Shown here in pieces: positions 62,458 through 64,000 of a DNA stretch of 64,000 nt (the first letter of the stretch is position 1; every line of letters starts with the position of its first letter). The notes under the pieces are model-generated. The model did no database searches and was not told the DNA's origin. It worked only from the letters and a program-made list of their open reading frames with translations. Origin of the DNA: CAIZGX01 sp039805165 (lineage in GTDB: Bacteria; Bacteroidota; Bacteroidia; Flavobacteriales_D; Sanyastnellaceae); NCBI GenBank assembly GCA_039805165.1, contig JBDLUS010000191.1:1-64000 (forward strand). The letters run 5' to 3'. The translations under genes were made by a program, and so were the position numbers.

Positions 62458-63438
62458 ATGCAGCACCAAGAACCACTTTTGAAGGAGAATCCAGACAGAT
62501 TTGTACTTTTTCCTATTGTCCATCAGGACATCTGGCAGATGTACAAAACCTCAGAAGCGAGTTTTTGGACAGCTGAAGAAATTGATTTGAGTGTTGACTT
62601 GGTCGATTGGAATACCAAGTTGAACAACGACGAGCGTCATTTTATTAAGCATGTTTTGGCTTTCTTCGCGGCTAGCGATGGAATCGTTAATGAAAATTTA
62701 GCAGAGAACTTCGTTCGTGAAGTTCAATACACTGAAGCTAAATTTTTCTATGGCTTTCAAATTATGATGGAGAACATTCACAGTGAAACTTATTCATTGT
62801 TGATTGACACTTACATCAAGGATACTGCAGATAAGAATTATTTATTCAAAGCAATCGACACATTGGATTGCGTGAAGAAGAAAGCAGAGTGGGCATTGCG
62901 TTGGATTAAAGGTGGAACATTCACCGAGCGCCTTGTAGCTTTTGCTGCGGTTGAAGGTATTTTCTTCTCGGGAAGTTTCTGCAGTATTTTCTGGTTGAAG
63001 AAGCGTGGACTTATGCCAGGTCTAACATTCAGTAATGAGTTGATTAGTCGTGACGAAGGAATGCATTGTGATTTTGCTTGTTTGTTGTACAACAACCACA
63101 TTCAAAACAAACTTCCGAAAGAACGTGTTCGCGAAATTATTGAGCAAGCTGTTGCCATTGAGCGTGAGTTCATCACCGATGCGCTTCCTGTTCGATTGAT
63201 TGGAATGAACAGCGATTTAATGAGTCAGTACATTGAGTTTGTTGCCGATCGTTTGCTAAACGAGTTGGGTAACGAAAAGATTTATAACAGCACGAATCCA
63301 TTCGACTTCATGGATTTAATAAGTGTGGAAGGTAAAACGAACTTCTTCGAGAAACGCGTTGCGGAGTATCAAAAGGCTGGAGTAAAAGACGGTCCTTCAG
63401 AAGATTCAAGAGCCATTTCATTCTCTGAGGATTTCTAA
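62458..63438 (+). CDS. nrdB: Class I ribonucleotide reductase small subunit (R2)
   Basis: The 326-residue product carries the metal-radical centre that starts deoxyribonucleotide synthesis. Predicted iron ligands are Asp43 (EEIDLS), Glu105 and His108 (MMENIHSE), Glu166 (AAVEGIFF), and Glu200 and His203 (SRDEGMHC). The radical Tyr is present as Tyr112 (SETYSLL). This makes it a class Ia-like tyrosyl-radical enzyme, close in sequence style to eukaryotic R2 (FYGFQIMMENIHSE). nrdA begins 34 bp downstream, so the small-subunit gene comes first. Confidence 0.96.
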   Translation: MQHQEPLLKENPDRFVLFPIVHQDIWQMYKTSEASFWTAEEIDLSVDLVDWNTKLNNDERHFIKHVLAFFAASDGIVNENLAENFVREVQYTEAKFFYGFQIMMENIHSETYSLLIDTYIKDTADKNYLFKAIDTLDCVKKKAEWALRWIKGGTFTERLVAFAAVEGIFFSGSFCSIFWLKKRGLMPGLTFSNELISRDEGMHCDFACLLYNNHIQNKLPKERVREIIEQAVAIEREFITDALPVRLIGMNSDLMSQYIEFVADRLLNELGNEKIYNSTNPFDFMDLISVEGKTNFFEKRVAEYQKAGVKDGPSEDSRAISFSEDF

Positions 63439-63472
63439 GAAAATTAAGCATTAACGAAAATATAGTACGCAC

Positions 63473-64000
63473 ATGTTTGTAGTAAAAAGAGACGGTAGAA
63501 AAGAGACAGTTAAATTCGATAAGATCACTGCTCGTATTTCGAAATTATGTTACGGATTGAACCCAATCGTAGATCCATTGAAAATTGCCATGAAGGTAAT
63601 TGAAGGGGTTTTCGATGGCGTAACAACGAGCCAATTAGATACGCTTGCTGCTGAAATTGCTGCAACGAATACAACGACACATCCAGACTACGCCCTTCTT
63701 GCATCGCGTATTGCTATTGGAAACTTACATAAGAACACAACGAAATCGTTTTCACAAACGATTACTGATTTGTACAGTTATGTAGATCCGAAAACCGGTA
63801 AAAGTGCTGGTTTGATTGCTGAAGATGTTTATCAAGTTGTGATGGAAAATGCTCCCTTATTGGATAGCACCATCATTTACGACCGCGATTTTCAATTCGA
63901 TTATTTCGGATTTAAGACATTAGAAAAATCATATTTGTTGAAGATGCACGGCAAGGTTGTGGAGCGTCCACAGCACTTGTTCATGCGCGTTGCGGTTGGA
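63473..64000 (+). CDS. nrdA: Class I ribonucleotide reductase large subunit, N-terminal part
   Basis: The frame opens at the ATG 63473 (MFVVKRDGRKETVKFDKITA) and stays open to the window edge, giving 176 residues. Residues ~1-95 are an ATP-cone, the allosteric domain that senses ATP/dATP; the next part (SFSQTITDLYSY, SAGLIAEDVYQVVMENAP) is the start of the R1 N-terminal domain. The catalytic Cys residues lie beyond the window. The gene is truncated only by the window end. Confidence 0.95.
   Translation, partial: MFVVKRDGRKETVKFDKITARISKLCYGLNPIVDPLKIAMKVIEGVFDGVTTSQLDTLAAEIAATNTTTHPDYALLASRIAIGNLHKNTTKSFSQTITDLYSYVDPKTGKSAGLIAEDVYQVVMENAPLLDSTIIYDRDFQFDYFGFKTLEKSYLLKMHGKVVERPQHLFMRVAVG

Overview
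The window is core chromosome of a Bacteroidota bacterium, most likely order Flavobacteriales. The evidence is a complete gldKLMN locus, sprA and a PorP/SprF protein of the type IX secretion system (T9SS), T9SS type A and type B C-terminal sorting domains, the short-chain type of threonine dehydrogenase, a ~1100-residue SecA, LptC/LptE lipoproteins, Bacteroidota-type promoter boxes (TAnnTTTG) and very few Shine-Dalgarno sequences. I see no phage, insertion sequence, CRISPR array, rRNA or tRNA. The family or genus cannot be fixed from the sequence alone.

Layout. 1-5.5 kb: end of an outer-membrane barrel protein, a glutaminyl-cyclase-like M28 enzyme, cysS, threonine dehydrogenase and queA. 5.5-13.9 kb (minus strand): an envelope operon running T9SS type B protein, coaX, outer-membrane protein, lptC, a 67-residue membrane protein, a CNNM/CorC protein and a PpiD-like chaperone. 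13.9-22.9 kb: a nitronate monooxygenase/FabK-like enzyme, a PorG-like barrel, then a minus-strand operon (DUF6029, Omp28-like, small barrel, glycosyltransferase), a TlpA thioredoxin and two T9SS type A proteins. 23-34.8 kb (plus): maeB-ruvA-sprA, then a VTC/DUF4956 pair. 34.8-37.5 kb (minus): NeuB-like synthase, M20 amidohydrolase and a small membrane protein. 37.5-40.1 kb (plus): an ABC transporter with a histidine-rich permease loop and a DUF3299-like protein, probably metal related. 40.1-46.9 kb (minus): groEL, groES, secG, a repeat-bearing protein, lptE, a sigma-54 activator and miaB. 47-58.8 kb (plus): topA, an arginase-family protein, porP, gldKLMN and an ABC-F ATPase. 58.8-64 kb: secA (minus) and nrdB-nrdA (plus; nrdA runs off the window).

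How the genes fit together. Much of the window serves the cell envelope: Sec export (SecA, SecG), periplasmic folding (PpiD-like, TlpA, thioredoxin-like proteins), LPS transport (LptC, LptE), the T9SS translocon and motor (SprA, PorP, GldK-N, a PorG-like barrel) and T9SS cargo. About ten predicted signal peptides place Gln right after the cleavage site, and a membrane-anchored glutaminyl-cyclase-like enzyme is encoded in the same window. This fits the known Bacteroidota pattern of N-terminal pyroglutamate on exported proteins.

The most unusual sequence signals are in-frame repeat insertions. Two unrelated genes, a glycosyltransferase and a secG-linked protein, share a 19-bp exact match inside low-complexity inserts. 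The second gene also carries five copies of a different 29-bp unit encoding EVREDKRGEE-like peptides. Also notable are the histidine-rich ABC permease locus, an arginase-family protein lacking the usual metal-binding motifs beside the T9SS operon, and a terminator merged with a promoter before maeB. I found no clearly new multi-gene defence or mobile system.
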